64,000 bases of DNA, from assembly GCF_016598595.1 (NCBI RefSeq), contig NZ_CP066786.1:2131501-2195500 (forward strand), in the 5' to 3' direction. The stretch is from Martelella lutilitoris. GTDB taxonomy: Bacteria; Pseudomonadota; Alphaproteobacteria; Rhizobiales; Rhizobiaceae. Every line of letters begins with the position of its first letter. Within the stretch, counting starts at the first letter, position 1. The position numbers and the translations under genes are program-made. This document shows, in pieces, positions 25,608-35,413 of the stretch. The notes beneath the pieces were generated by a model, which worked only from the letters and a program-made list of their open reading frames with translations, was not told where the DNA came from and searched no databases.

Positions 25608-26842
25608 ACCAGGTCACCTCCGATATGACATCATATGCCCAGACCGAGGAGCACGAAGCGCCTCCGCCCAACACGCCCAGAATTCTCTTTCTGTCGAAGG
25701 TCCTGCCCTACCCGCCGGCGGTTGCCGGCGACGCCGTCTATTCACGCGGCGTGATCGAAGCGATAGCGGGCGTCGCGCCGTTGACGGTGCTGTGCGCCGA
25801 AAGCGGCGCCGCGCGGCGCGCGGTCAAGGGCGTCGACTGGCACGTGGCTGGCCCGCAGCGCGAGGGTCGGGCCAAATCGGTGCTCTCGCGCTGGCCGCTG
25901 ATCGCATGGAAGGGCGCGACGCCTCAATGGCATGCCGAACTGGACTCCCTGCTGACGAAAGACTGGGACGTTATCATTCTCGACAATATCGGCACGGCAC
26001 ATGCCCTGCCGAAGCTCGAGGCCTATCGCAGATCCCGCCCCGCCGTGCGCCTCGTCTACCTGTCGCACGAGCAGGAGTATGAAGTGCGGCGTTCGAAATA
26101 CGGAGCCTACGGCCTCAGCCCTGTTGCACGTTTCGCAGCCGCTCTCGACCTGAACAAGGTCCGCCGCCAGGAAGAGAGATTGCTCAAGCGAAGCGATCTC
26201 GTGACCGTGATCAACGAGAATGATGCGTCGGCATTCCGCAAAATAGCGCCGCGGCAAAACTACTTTTTGCTGACGCCGGGATATGACGGGCCGGTGGCGG
26301 AAGAGCGCCGCATCGATTCCGCCGTGCCGCGCCGCGTGCTTCTCCTCGGCGGTCGCAGGGCACAGCAGAAACGGCAGATATTGCTGGACTGGATGAAGGT
26401 GGGCTATCGCCCGCTCACGGAAGCCGGCGTCGAAATCGTCATCGTCGGCGATATGGACGAGGCGCTCAGCGCGACGCTGAAGGCGGACTATCCCAAGGCC
26501 CGCGCGCTGGGCTTTGTCGATGACCTCGACGCGCTGATCGCATCCGCGCGCGCCGGCATCATTGCCGATACCGTGGGCGGCGGGTTCAAGCTGCGCCTGC
26601 TGTCACACATCTTCCAGCGCCTGCCGATCATCGGCCTCGACGAAGCAATCAGCGGGCTGCCGACGGCGCGCGGCGAAGGCTATCTCAGCGCGCCGGACCT
26701 TGCGTCCCTGAGCGACCTCATCTGCGATACGATCGACGACACGGAACGCCTCGACGCGCTTCAAAAGACCGCCTTCGAAGATTGCGCCCAGAGGTTTTCC
26801 TGGGAACAGCGCGCACGGGACCTGCTGAAGACTTTGTCCTGA
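25604..26842 (+). CDS. GT-B-fold glycosyltransferase (family 4-like)
   Basis: 412 residues. N-terminal Rossmann lobe ILFLSKVLPYPPAVAGDAVYS; the C-terminal lobe carries RRVLLLGGRRAQQKRQILLDWMK, IVIVGDMDEAL, ALGFVDDLDALIASARAGI and a VGGGFKLRLLSHIFQRLPII segment, as in GT4 retaining transferases. It would add a sugar to a polysaccharide repeat or lipid-linked intermediate at the cytoplasmic face. The ATG at 25604 overlaps the heparinase-like stop by 4 bp, so the two are translationally coupled; the longer ORF from 25349 is an artefact. Donor and acceptor unknown. Confidence 0.82.
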   Translation: MNQVTSDMTSYAQTEEHEAPPPNTPRILFLSKVLPYPPAVAGDAVYSRGVIEAIAGVAPLTVLCAESGAARRAVKGVDWHVAGPQREGRAKSVLSRWPLIAWKGATPQWHAELDSLLTKDWDVIILDNIGTAHALPKLEAYRRSRPAVRLVYLSHEQEYEVRRSKYGAYGLSPVARFAAALDLNKVRRQEERLLKRSDLVTVINENDASAFRKIAPRQNYFLLTPGYDGPVAEERRIDSAVPRRVLLLGGRRAQQKRQILLDWMKVGYRPLTEAGVEIVIVGDMDEALSATLKADYPKARALGFVDDLDALIASARAGIIADTVGGGFKLRLLSHIFQRLPIIGLDEAISGLPTARGEGYLSAPDLASLSDLICDTIDDTERLDALQKTAFEDCAQRFSWEQRARDLLKTLS

Positions 26843-26906
26843 GCCGACCGAACCTTGAAGCTGCGCCAGAGCATCGGGTGATGCTGAGGAACCGCCCGAT
26901 CCTTTG

Positions 26907-26998
26907 GAGCGCCGTGCGTCCATTCGGACGCATAAAGGGCGCTCTAACCTATTGAAATTGACGCATCGCGCTTTCCGAAAATCGATTCCGATTTTCGG
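26907..26998. repeat. Rhizobial-type intergenic palindromic repeat
   Basis: Two hairpins: an outer GAGCGCC/GGCGCTC stem (26907-26944) enclosing TGCGTCC/GGACGCA with an ATTC loop, then CCGAAAATCG-ATTC-CGATTTTCGG (26975-26998). The order (GCGCTCTAA, TTGACGCAT, then a CCGAAAA..TTTTCGG stem) matches my recollection of a dispersed palindromic element of rhizobial genomes. It lies between convergent genes, and the second stem abuts the aldo/keto reductase stop codon, so it may terminate both transcripts. Confidence 0.5.
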
Positions 26999-26999
26999 G

Positions 27000-27836
27000 C
27001 TAGCGCGCGTAGCCGGCGGCTGCACGCAAATGTTCCGTTTTCGTCGTGCCGACGAGGGTGACGGCCACATCGCTGCGGGCGACCATTTCGGGAATGCGTT
27101 CGGCCGCGAATGCGGCGACGGAAACGCTGCCGGAGATCACCTTCGGTCCGCCCAGAACCTCGCGCGCCACAATCGCGATGCCCTGTTCCGCTGCGCGCAG
27201 CATCGCCGCATCGAAGCTGGCGTCGCCGGGATGGAGCGGCACCTGCAGCACCTCGACGCGCGGATCCGCGAGGGCGGCCATCATGGCGTCCGGATCATCG
27301 ACCGACGCGCCGATCCATCGGGTCTTGCCGGCATCGCGCGCCTTCTCAAGCGCCTGCATCGCCTCACCTGCCTTCAGAACCTCGGCAGACGGACTGTGCA
27401 GCATGTAGATGTCGAGTCGTTCGCGCCTCAGGCGCCGCAGGCTTTGTTCGAGGCTGGATGTCAGGAAAGGACCGTCCCAGCGCGTGGGCATCGGGTTCGA
27501 ACGGATGCGCGCGACCCCTTCGCGGGCGCTGCCGGAGCGCCGCGCCACCTTGCGCAGCATCCCCTTGAACGGCACCAGGGCCCGCTTCGTCAGCGACAGG
27601 TATTTACCGCCCTTGGAACAGATCACGCAATCTGTCCGGTCACCGAGAACTTCCCCGAGATAACGCTCGCTGTCGCCCTGGGCATAGATGTTTGACGTGT
27701 CGAAGAAACGGACGCCCTCATCGAGCGCGGCACGCAACAAGGCCCGCGCTTCATCGCCCGTGCTGCCGTTCACCGAGCCGAGCCGGCTGCATCCAAGGCC
27801 GAGCCGCAGGGCGTCATCAGGAATAATCGTGACCAT
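27000..27836 (-). CDS. Aldo/keto reductase
   Basis: 278 residues, TIM-barrel family. The catalytic tetrad can be read in order: Asp and Tyr in FFDTSNIYAQGDSERYLG, Lys in CSKGGKYL, and His in YMLHSPSAEVL. Uses NADPH to reduce carbonyl groups. It follows the GT2 gene by 74 bp on the same strand and probably ends the ugd transcript. In this context it may modify a sugar precursor, but aldo/keto reductases are promiscuous and the substrate is unknown. Confidence 0.88.
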   Translation of the reverse strand: MVTIIPDDALRLGLGCSRLGSVNGSTGDEARALLRAALDEGVRFFDTSNIYAQGDSERYLGEVLGDRTDCVICSKGGKYLSLTKRALVPFKGMLRKVARRSGSAREGVARIRSNPMPTRWDGPFLTSSLEQSLRRLRRERLDIYMLHSPSAEVLKAGEAMQALEKARDAGKTRWIGASVDDPDAMMAALADPRVEVLQVPLHPGDASFDAAMLRAAEQGIAIVAREVLGGPKVISGSVSVAAFAAERIPEMVARSDVAVTLVGTTKTEHLRAAAGYAR

Positions 27837-27910
27837 GTCGTGCTCTCTCCTCTTTCTTGCCTGTCGGTGCTTTGCGCGCCATGTCCGCTTTGCGGCGAAA
27901 CAAAGGCCGG

Positions 27911-29038
27911 CTACCGCGATTTGGCGGGATTCCAGACGGCGAATGTCTTGCCGCGCATGGCGCGAAAAACGCCCTGCAATGTGGCGAGCAATGCCAGAAT
28001 GATCTCCATCAGCGAGGCCACGGGGCCATGCTGGGCCTTCAGCCCCAGAACCACGAAAGCGCCAAGGACGACCACGCCGGCAAGGAACAGGTACCAGGAA
28101 ATCATTGCGGCCAGAACGGCGGCGATCGCCACGCCCAGCAGCAGGAAGAAGCCGCCGAACCAGCGAACCATTTTCCGCGATGCGTATTTGAACTTGTCCA
28201 GGCGCCGCATTTTCTTCAGTTGCGGAGAAAGGAACAGATGGGTGTGATACGCACGGGCGGCGATGCGGACCTTCCGGGCATATTCCTCGCTCCGCAGGGC
28301 CACCAGGCGTTCATAGGCGATAACGTCTTCCACCTTGATCAGCCTCTTGCCGCTGAAGACCGCGGCCATGGATACGGTGAGGTCATCCAGAACCGTATCC
28401 GGAAAGCTGGGATAAAGCGCCCGGCGCAACGAAAAGATGGAGCCGTCTCCGCCCATCACATTGCCGGTGCGCGACTCCTCCTTTTTCAGATACTCCTCGA
28501 GCCGCCAGTATAGCGATCCGACGTTGGCCGTGGTCGAATCCGCACCGCCGAGATAATGCAGAGATCCGCAAATGCCGCCCACGTCCGGATCGGCATACCA
28601 GGCCATCAGTCTGTCGATGGCATCTTCCTTCAGCAGAACGTTGGCGTCGGTGAAGATCATGATGTCGCCGGTCGCCATCGCAGCGAGCCTTTTCATGCCG
28701 TGCGCCTTGCCGTTCCGCCCGCCGCCGCGAACAACCGTCAGCAGGTCCTTGCGCGCATCGAGCTGCTCGAAGGTCGAATCGGACGACCCGTCGTCAAAGG
28801 CGAGAACCTCCAGATCCGGGTGGCGTTCCTTCAGCTTCTCGATGTTGGCGATCTTCTCGCCGATAACCTGCGCTTCGTTATAGGCGCAAAATACCAGGGT
28901 CGCAGACAGGCTGTTTCCCTCTTCCCGCAAGATCGCGCGTGAAGGCAGGCGCCGCAGGATGAGCGGATAGATCGCATAAGGATAAACCACGAGGAATATG
29001 CATACCAGAAGCAAGATTGAAAGGATGGCAACAATCAC
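27911..29038 (-). CDS. Membrane glycosyltransferase family 2
   Basis: 375 residues. One N-terminal membrane helix (AILSILLLVCIFLVVYPYAIYP), a cytoplasmic GT-A domain, and two to three C-terminal helices (WFGGFFLLLGVAIAAVLAAMI and following). GT2 motifs: VFCAYNEAQVIGEKI, DDGSSDSTF, MIFTDANVLL (metal-binding Asp), VMGGDGSIFSL and RKVRIAARAYHTHL in the acceptor-loop position. The layout is that of processive or polymer-type synthases such as ExoO- or HAS-like enzymes. The start is GTG at 29038 with AGGA about ten bases upstream. Third gene in the ugd, epimerase, GT2, AKR run. Confidence 0.88.
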   Translation of the reverse strand: MIVAILSILLLVCIFLVVYPYAIYPLILRRLPSRAILREEGNSLSATLVFCAYNEAQVIGEKIANIEKLKERHPDLEVLAFDDGSSDSTFEQLDARKDLLTVVRGGGRNGKAHGMKRLAAMATGDIMIFTDANVLLKEDAIDRLMAWYADPDVGGICGSLHYLGGADSTTANVGSLYWRLEEYLKKEESRTGNVMGGDGSIFSLRRALYPSFPDTVLDDLTVSMAAVFSGKRLIKVEDVIAYERLVALRSEEYARKVRIAARAYHTHLFLSPQLKKMRRLDKFKYASRKMVRWFGGFFLLLGVAIAAVLAAMISWYLFLAGVVVLGAFVVLGLKAQHGPVASLMEIILALLATLQGVFRAMRGKTFAVWNPAKSR

Positions 29039-29092
29039 TGATGTAAATCCTTATGAAACCTGTCCGAAAAAAGAAGATCGATAATCGTATAT

Positions 29093-30058
29093 TTACTCAA
29101 ATGAACCGCGCGAATCCGACTTCCACCGCTGAAGAGCGGAAGCCAGCATGTCCGGCTTGGCCTGTCCCTGCGCTTCGAGCCAACCGGGAATGATATCGGT
29201 CGAGCGGACGAGTTTCGTCACCCTGTCGGGATGGACGCCGAGCCCCATTGTGGAGAAAGGCTTCAAACCCATCGCCACCATGCTGACAACGAACCGCGGC
29301 AAAAGGAAAGTCCGCGCATCGTGGAACTCCACAGTCTTGAAGGTCTCTACGATTTGTTCAAGGGTGTAGCGGTCCGGATAGCAGCCGTTGAACAGAACAT
29401 AACGTTCGTTGAGGGAGAGCGCATAGTTGACGGACGACAACAGGTCCTCGACGTAATAGCACGCCTTGATCGTGTCTTTCCGGCCCGGATAGACAAAAAA
29501 GCCTTTCTTCAGCAGTTTCGCAAGGCGCGTGAAATTGCCGCCCTCCCGATGACCGAAAATGACGGCCGGCCTGACGATCACCAGCCGGTGCTGTTCATTC
29601 TCCTCGAGCCAGGCCCGATGAATGCCTTCGGACAGCCATTTCGACCAGCCATAGGCCGATTCAGGCGCCGGAGCGGACTCCTCCGTCTTTGCCTCTTCAC
29701 TGGGTCCGTAGACGGAGATCGAACTCGTGAAGACGATCGTCCGGCAGTTCTTTCGCCGGGCGAATGCCGTTACTTCCGTCGCTCCCCGGATATTGGTCTC
29801 GTAATATTCGTGGGTTTCGTGCCCCGGCGTGGTGTGCACGGCGGCAAAATTGTAGATGACATCCGCATCCTGGTCGAATTCAAAGCCTGACAGATCGCGT
29901 ACATCGCCGGTGATGTAGGTCACGCCCTCTGTCCTGACCTTGGGCTGCCGGATATCCACGCTATAGATATTGGAGTCTGCCTGCTCTGAAAGGGCCCTTA
30001 TGAGATGGGAGCCAATGAAGCCAGAACCACCAAATACCAACACGTTTTTCTTATTCAT
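29093..30058 (-). CDS. NAD-dependent epimerase/dehydratase (extended SDR)
   Basis: 321 residues. NAD-binding motif VLVFGGSGFIGSHLIR and catalytic SAYGWSKWLSEG (YxxxK), with TSSISVYGPSEEAKTEESAP before it. These enzymes epimerise, dehydrate or reduce nucleotide sugars; placed 23 bp after ugd, it may act on UDP-glucuronic acid or its product (for example 4-epimerisation), but this cannot be read from the sequence. The start is the ATG at 30058 (MNKKNVLVFGG) with GGAGAG six bases upstream. Confidence 0.87.
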   Translation of the reverse strand: MNKKNVLVFGGSGFIGSHLIRALSEQADSNIYSVDIRQPKVRTEGVTYITGDVRDLSGFEFDQDADVIYNFAAVHTTPGHETHEYYETNIRGATEVTAFARRKNCRTIVFTSSISVYGPSEEAKTEESAPAPESAYGWSKWLSEGIHRAWLEENEQHRLVIVRPAVIFGHREGGNFTRLAKLLKKGFFVYPGRKDTIKACYYVEDLLSSVNYALSLNERYVLFNGCYPDRYTLEQIVETFKTVEFHDARTFLLPRFVVSMVAMGLKPFSTMGLGVHPDRVTKLVRSTDIIPGWLEAQGQAKPDMLASALQRWKSDSRGSFE

Positions 30059-30081
30059 TTCGGCTCTCCGGACGCCTCGTA

Positions 30082-31248
30082 TCAATCACTGTTGAATATG
30101 TCTCTCGTGAAGACCTTGTCACGAACATCGTAGATCTCATCCTTCAGCCGGTTGGCGACGATGACATCGGAGATCGACTTGAACTCGTCGATATCGCTGA
30201 CGACCTTCGAGTTGAAAAAACTGTCGTCGAGCAGGGACGGCTCGTAGACGACGACTTCTATGCCTTTGGCCTTTATTCTTTTCATGATGCCCTGGATCGA
30301 GGACTGGCGAAAATTGTCGGAACCGGTCTTCATCACGAGCCTGTAGATGCCGACGACCTTCGGCTTGCGGGAAAGAATCCGCTCCGCGATGAAGTCCTTG
30401 CGGGTACGGTTCGCGTCGACAATGGCCTTGATAAGGTTCTGGGGCACCTCGGAGTAATTCGCAAGAAGCTGCTTGGTGTCCTTCGGCAGGCAATAACCCC
30501 CGTAGCCGAAGGACGGGTTGTTGTAGTGGCTGCCGATGCGCGGATCGAGTCCGACTCCTTCGATGATCTGCCGCGTGTTCATGTCATGGGCCATCGCATA
30601 GCTGTCCAATTCGTTGAAAAACGCGACGCGCATGGCAAGGTAGGTATTGGCGAACAGCTTTATCGCTTCGGCTTCCGAAGGATTGGTGAAAAGGACCGGC
30701 ACATCCTTGGTGACAGCCCCCTCCTTCAGCAGATCGGCAAATGTCCGCGCGCGTTCCGAATGCTCGCCGACAATGATCCGGGAAGGGTGGAGGTTGTCGT
30801 AAAGGGCGCGCCCTTCCCGCAGGAATTCCGGCGAAAAGATGACCTGGTCCGTGGCAAGGTCGGCACGAACCCGATTGACGAAACCGACCGGAACCGTCGA
30901 TTTGATGACGATCGTCGCCTGACGGTTGACCTCGATGACAGACTTGATGACGCTGATCACCGAAGACGTGTCGAAATGATCATTGCCGGGGTCGTAGTTC
31001 GTCGGCGTCGCCACGATCACGAAATCGGCATCCCGGTAGGCGGAAGCGCCGTCCGTGGTGGCGACGAGATCGAGTTGCCTGTTCTTGAAGAAATCCTCGA
31101 TGTCATGGTCTATGATCGGGCATCGCCGCTCGTTTACGGCAGCCACCCGCCCCGGATCCAGATCAACGGCCACGACCTGATGCTTCTGGGCAAGCAAAGC
31201 GGCATTCGAGAGACCCACATAGCCGATCCCGGACACTACGATTTTCAT
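30082..31248 (-). CDS. ugd: UDP-glucose 6-dehydrogenase, enterobacterial length class
   Basis: 388 residues. Oxidises UDP-glucose to UDP-glucuronic acid with two NAD+. N-terminal [20 protein letters not shown], catalytic Cys in [58 protein letters not shown], and a C-terminal UDP-binding domain with [20 protein letters not shown]. Length and most of these blocks match the E. coli Ugd type more closely than the roughly 440-residue form usual in rhizobia. The ATG at 31248 is preferred to a TTG at 31254. It heads a run with an epimerase, GT2 and AKR gene, and supplies the uronic acid for a surface glycan. Confidence 0.93.
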   Translation of the reverse strand: MKIVVSGIGYVGLSNAALLAQKHQVVAVDLDPGRVAAVNERRCPIIDHDIEDFFKNRQLDLVATTDGASAYRDADFVIVATPTNYDPGNDHFDTSSVISVIKSVIEVNRQATIVIKSTVPVGFVNRVRADLATDQVIFSPEFLREGRALYDNLHPSRIIVGEHSERARTFADLLKEGAVTKDVPVLFTNPSEAEAIKLFANTYLAMRVAFFNELDSYAMAHDMNTRQIIEGVGLDPRIGSHYNNPSFGYGGYCLPKDTKQLLANYSEVPQNLIKAIVDANRTRKDFIAERILSRKPKVVGIYRLVMKTGSDNFRQSSIQGIMKRIKAKGIEVVVYEPSLLDDSFFNSKVVSDIDEFKSISDVIVANRLKDEIYDVRDKVFTRDIFNSD

Positions 31249-31332
31249 AGTCAAATCTCTTTAGCTCAAAATGTCATATTGCAGCGTAGTCGAAAATACG
31301 AACCCGATCCGGGATCGGCATCAAAACTCAAC

Positions 31333-31351
31333 CCTTCCCGGAAAGGGAAGG
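31333..31351 (-). terminator. Hairpin after the cys genes
   Basis: CCTTCCC-GGAAA-GGGAAGG, perfect 7-bp stem, 31 bp beyond the cysQ stop and 84 bp before the ugd start. Reading in the minus direction it is followed by a weak GTTGAGTTTTG tract. It may separate the cys transcript from ugd. Confidence 0.4.
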
Positions 31352-31382
31352 AAAAATAAAAAACGCGCCGGCTGATGAACGC

Positions 31383-32174
31383 CTAGCCGGCCCGAGAGCT
31401 ACCCCAGCCGACAAAGAACGGATTTGCGAAATCGCTGTCGGAAGCCTGGTTTGTCTTTCCATAAGGCAGGCTGGCGTTGTCCAGGCCAACCGTGATGCCG
31501 CCGGCCGCACGCAGAACCGCGTCGCCGGCAGCCGTATCCCATTCCATCGTCCGGCCGAAACGCGGATAGACATCGGCCAGCCCCTCGGCGACGATGCAGA
31601 ACTTCAGGGAGGACCCCACCGAGGTGAAATCGGAGACCCCGATCTCCTTCATGAAGGCTTCGGTTTCCGGGCTGTTGTGAGAGCGGCTGGCAACGGCGAC
31701 CAGTTCGCCGCCTTTTTCGCGCACCCTGATCGGCGCCGCCGCGGTGACCGCGCCGTCCGCGATCACGAGCTTTTCAGCTCCGCCCGCAACCGTGCGATAG
31801 GCGACACCCTTGGCTGGAGCATAAACGATCCCGGCTGTAGGCACGCCACCTTCGATCAGCGCGATGTTGACAGTAAAATCCTCACGCTTGTTGATGAACT
31901 CCTTCGTCCCGTCGAGCGGATCGACAAGGAAGAATGACTTGCCGGCGATATCGGGCACCCGGCCGGCGGCGACCGATTCCTCGGCAACCACCGGAATATC
32001 CGGAAAAGCCCCTTCGAGATGGCCGAGGATAATTTCCTCGGCCTTTTCATCGGCAATCGTCACCGGAGAGGCATCGTCCTTGTAGGAAACATCAATGCCG
32101 TTCTCGTAGACATTCATGATCGCCCTGCCGGCCTCGAGCGCGGCGTCCAGAAAGACCTGGTCCATTCCTGCCAT
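31383..32174 (-). CDS. cysQ: 3'(2'),5'-bisphosphate nucleotidase
   Basis: 263 residues. Removes the 3'-phosphate from PAP (and PAPS) to give AMP (or APS). Inositol-monophosphatase-fold metal motifs: DEKAEEIILGHL, VVAEES, VDPLDGTKEFI and EWDTAAGDAVLRAAGG. It follows cysNC by 5 bp. PAP accumulates when PAPS is used by sulfotransferases or PAPS reductase, so its presence in this operon shows that PAPS is consumed in this cell. Confidence 0.94.
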   Translation of the reverse strand: MAGMDQVFLDAALEAGRAIMNVYENGIDVSYKDDASPVTIADEKAEEIILGHLEGAFPDIPVVAEESVAAGRVPDIAGKSFFLVDPLDGTKEFINKREDFTVNIALIEGGVPTAGIVYAPAKGVAYRTVAGGAEKLVIADGAVTAAAPIRVREKGGELVAVASRSHNSPETEAFMKEIGVSDFTSVGSSLKFCIVAEGLADVYPRFGRTMEWDTAAGDAVLRAAGGITVGLDNASLPYGKTNQASDSDFANPFFVGWGSSRAG

Positions 32175-32179
32175 TGCCC

Positions 32180-34078
32180 TCAGTCCTTCCGCTCGAGCTT
32201 CGACAGGTATTCCTCGATCCGGCCCGCCAGCTCGAACGGCTCGTGGCCGACGGTGTGCAGGTGGATCTCGGGATTTTCCGGCGTCTCATACGGCGAGGTA
32301 ATGCCCGTGAAGTTATCGATTTCGCCGGCCTGCGCCTTCTTGTACAGGCCCTTGGGATCGCGCTCGGCGCATACTTCCAGAGGCGTGTCGACGAAAATCT
32401 CGACAAACTCGTCGTCATCCATCATCTCGCGCGCCAGCCGTCGCTCGGAGCGGAAGGGCGAAATGAACGAGACCAGCACGATCAGGCCGGCGTCGGCCAT
32501 CAGCCGCGCGACCTCGGCGACGCGGCGGATGTTTTCCACGCGGTCTTCGGCGGTAAAGCCCAGGTCACGGTTGAGACCGTGGCGGATGTTGTCGCCGTCA
32601 AGCATGTAGGTGTGCTTGCCCTTGGCATGCAGAATCTTCTCCAGCGCATTGGCGACCGTCGACTTACCGGAGCCGGAAAGGCCGGTGAACCAGAGGACGG
32701 CGGGTTTCTGCGCCTTGAGCTCGGCATGCGCCTTCTTGTTGACCTCGACGGCCTGCCAGTGGACGTTCTGCGCGCGGCGCAACGGAAAGTCGATCATGCC
32801 GGCCCCAACGGTCTTGTTGGAGAGCCGGTCGATGATGACGAAATTGCCCGTCGTGCGGTTGTCCTTGTAGGCATCGAAGACGATCGGCGCCTGGGTCGAG
32901 ATGTTGCAGACGCCCACCTCGTTCATGTGCAGGGCCTTGGCCGCTTCATGCGCGAACGTGTTCACGTTGACGTGGTATTTCAGCGCCGTCACCGTTGCGG
33001 GCGTCGAGTCCGCCTCGGTGCGCAGGATGTAGGAACGGCCGGGAATCATCGCGTCGGCATCGAACCAGATTATCTTGGCCTGGAACTGGTCGGCCACATT
33101 CGGACGCTCTTCCGGCGCAACCAGGATGTTGCCGCGCGAAACCTCGATCTCGTCATCGAGCACAAGCGTGACGGCCTGCCCCGCTTCCGCGCGCGCGAGA
33201 TCCCCATCCATGGTCGATATCTGCCGGACCTTCGAGGCCTGGCCCGATTTGGCCACGGTGACCGTATCGCCGACTGCGACCTGGCCCGAGGCGATTTCGC
33301 CGGAGAAACCGCGGAAGTTCAGGTTGGGACGGGTGACGAGCTGGACCGGCATGCGGAACGGCTTCTCGATCAGGTCGGATTCCACCGGAACGGTTTCGAG
33401 ATGGTCCAGCAATACCGGCCCCTGATACCAGGGCATGTTTTCCGACGGCATGGTGACGTTGTCGCCGTAGCGGGCGGACATCGGGATCGGGACAATCGTC
33501 TCGAAGCCAAGATCCTTGGCAAATTCCAGATAGTCGGCGACGATCTTGTCATACACCTCCTGGGAATAGTCCATCAGGTCGATCTTGTTGATCGCGACCA
33601 CGATGTGGCGGATGCCAAGCAGAGAGGCGATGTAGGAGTGACGGCGCGTCTGGCGCAGAATGCCCTGGCGGCTGTCGACCAGCACGATCGCAAGATCCGC
33701 CGTCGAGGCGCCGGTGGCCATGTTGCGGGTATATTCTTCGTGGCCGGGCGTGTCCGCGACGATGAACTTGCGCTTGGCGGTGGCGAAGAAGCGATAGGCC
33801 ACATCGATCGTGATGCCCTGTTCGCGCTCGGATTCAAGCCCGTCGACCAGAAGCGCGAAATCGATGTCCGCGCCCGTGGTGCCATGCTTGGCGCTGTCGC
33901 TCTCGAGCGAGGCGAGCTGGTCTTCGAAGATCAGCTTGGTGTCGTAAAGCAGGCGTCCGATCAGCGTCGACTTGCCGTCGTCAACGGACCCGCACGTCAG
34001 GAAGCGCAGCAGCGACTTCTTCTCCTGCTCGGCGAGGTATTCGATCATGTCGCCGGAAAAATCGGTCAACTCGTTCAT
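32180..34078 (-). CDS. cysNC: Bifunctional sulfate adenylyltransferase GTPase subunit / APS kinase
   Basis: 632 residues. N-terminal EF-Tu-like GTPase (CysN): [37 protein letters not shown] and [10 protein letters not shown], then two beta-barrel domains to about residue 440. C-terminal APS kinase (CysC) from about 445: [31 protein letters not shown] and [15 protein letters not shown]. With CysD it makes APS from sulfate and ATP, driven by GTP hydrolysis, and then phosphorylates APS to PAPS. The fused form is the NodQ type. The ATG overlaps the cysD stop by one base (TGATG). Confidence 0.95.
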   Translation of the reverse strand: MNELTDFSGDMIEYLAEQEKKSLLRFLTCGSVDDGKSTLIGRLLYDTKLIFEDQLASLESDSAKHGTTGADIDFALLVDGLESEREQGITIDVAYRFFATAKRKFIVADTPGHEEYTRNMATGASTADLAIVLVDSRQGILRQTRRHSYIASLLGIRHIVVAINKIDLMDYSQEVYDKIVADYLEFAKDLGFETIVPIPMSARYGDNVTMPSENMPWYQGPVLLDHLETVPVESDLIEKPFRMPVQLVTRPNLNFRGFSGEIASGQVAVGDTVTVAKSGQASKVRQISTMDGDLARAEAGQAVTLVLDDEIEVSRGNILVAPEERPNVADQFQAKIIWFDADAMIPGRSYILRTEADSTPATVTALKYHVNVNTFAHEAAKALHMNEVGVCNISTQAPIVFDAYKDNRTTGNFVIIDRLSNKTVGAGMIDFPLRRAQNVHWQAVEVNKKAHAELKAQKPAVLWFTGLSGSGKSTVANALEKILHAKGKHTYMLDGDNIRHGLNRDLGFTAEDRVENIRRVAEVARLMADAGLIVLVSFISPFRSERRLAREMMDDDEFVEIFVDTPLEVCAERDPKGLYKKAQAGEIDNFTGITSPYETPENPEIHLHTVGHEPFELAGRIEEYLSKLERKD

Positions 34079-34977
34079 CAGAAATACCCCTCGCGCTTCT
34101 TCTTCTCCATCGACCCGGCTTCATCCTTGTCGATCATGCGTCCCTGGCGCTCGGATGTGCGCGCCGTCAGCATCTCGCGGACGATCCCCTGAAGGTCATC
34201 GGCCTCGGATTCGACCGCGCCTGTCAGCGGATAGCATCCGAGCGTGCGGAAGCGCACCATCTTCTCCTCGACCTTCTCGTCCGGTCCGATGGGCATGCGC
34301 TCGTCATCGACCATGATCAGCGCGCCGTCCCTTTCGACGACCGGCCTTTTCGCCGCGAAGTAGAGCGGCACGATCGGGATATTCTCCTTCATGATGTACT
34401 GCCAGATGTCGAGCTCGGTCCAGTTCGACAGCGGGAACACGCGGATCGATTCGCCCTTGCCGACGCGGGTATTGTAGGTCTTCCACATTTCCGGACGCTG
34501 GCTCTTCGGGTCCCAGGCATGCTGGGCATTGCGGAAGGAGAAGATGCGTTCCTTGGCGCGGGATTTCTCCTCGTCGCGCCGGGCGCCGCCGAAAGCCGCA
34601 TCAAAGCCATACTTGTCGAGCGCCTGGCGCAGACCGACCGTCTTCCAGATATGGGTGTGGGTATTCGAACCATGATCGAACGGATTGATCTTGCCTTCCA
34701 CGCCCTCCGGATTGACATGCACGAGGAGATCGATCCCGAGATCCTTGGCCATCTTCGTGCGAAAATCATACATCGCCCGGAACTTCCAGGTCGTGTCGAC
34801 ATGAAGGAAAGGAAACGGCGGCTTGGCCGGGTAGAAGGCCTTCATCGCCAGATGCATCATCACCGACGAATCCTTGCCGATCGAATAGAGCATGACCGGA
34901 CGAGAGAATGTCGCAGCGACTTCACGGAAAATATGGATGGATTCTGCTTCCAACCGTTGCAGATGCGTAAGGGACAT
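34078..34977 (-). CDS. cysD: Sulfate adenylyltransferase subunit 2
   Basis: 299 residues, full length. N-type ATP pyrophosphatase with the PP-loop [19 protein letters not shown], followed by [52 protein letters not shown] and a C-terminal [19 protein letters not shown]. It catalyses the adenylation of sulfate within the CysDN complex. The ATG at 34977 has AGGAA six bases upstream. It heads the cysD-cysNC-cysQ operon, whose promoter lies in 34978-35413. Confidence 0.95.
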   Translation of the reverse strand: MSLTHLQRLEAESIHIFREVAATFSRPVMLYSIGKDSSVMMHLAMKAFYPAKPPFPFLHVDTTWKFRAMYDFRTKMAKDLGIDLLVHVNPEGVEGKINPFDHGSNTHTHIWKTVGLRQALDKYGFDAAFGGARRDEEKSRAKERIFSFRNAQHAWDPKSQRPEMWKTYNTRVGKGESIRVFPLSNWTELDIWQYIMKENIPIVPLYFAAKRPVVERDGALIMVDDERMPIGPDEKVEEKMVRFRTLGCYPLTGAVESEADDLQGIVREMLTARTSERQGRMIDKDEAGSMEKKKREGYF

Positions 34978-35413
34978 TTCTATTCCTGAAATTGAAATTC
35001 AAAACCGTCTTAGGGATAGACCTTTAGAAATATGCAAAAACTCTTAAGTCAACAAAATACACTGCAATTATTATAACAATGCGGGACAAGAACGTCCGGA
35101 TCGAAACTTCATACAAAATAGAGCGGCGTGACGCGGACAGCAAGCCAGACCGCTTTGAAAATCCGCAGAGTAAAAATTGCCTTCAAAAGAATTTGCCGTT
35201 CTGCGCGGATATTTTCACATAAGCCGGGCAAACGCAAGCCGACAGGTGTCCGGCTGTCAGGGACGCGAGGCCGAAGGCGGCGGGTTTGCCCACAAACTTC
35301 CTTCCGCCTGTCGCGCAACGCTACCGGCCATGGCTTTTGTGGAGGAATTTTGATAATCCTGTGCGACGTACAGCGATAATTTATTTCAGTATTCAATTTC
35401 AGGCTGCAATACA
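34978..35413. other. Divergent control region between cysD and the SLC13 gene
   Basis: 436 bp without a convincing gene. On the minus strand a TATAAT hexamer occurs at 35070-35075, about 95 bp before cysD, but no well-spaced -35 was found. On the plus strand side, 35226-35291 can fold into a closed structure. A short reading frame on each strand (35109-35396 and 35128-35379) lacks motifs and is not called. Confidence 0.5.
35226..35291 (+). other. Possible structured 5' leader upstream of the SLC13 gene
   Basis: GGGCAAAC (35226-35233) pairs perfectly with GTTTGCCC (35284-35291), enclosing a second stem AGCCG (35237-35241) / CGGCT (35251-35255). The segment ends 122 bp before the GTG of the transporter gene. 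It does not match a riboswitch class I recognise and could be a chance fold in G+C-rich sequence. Confidence 0.25.
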
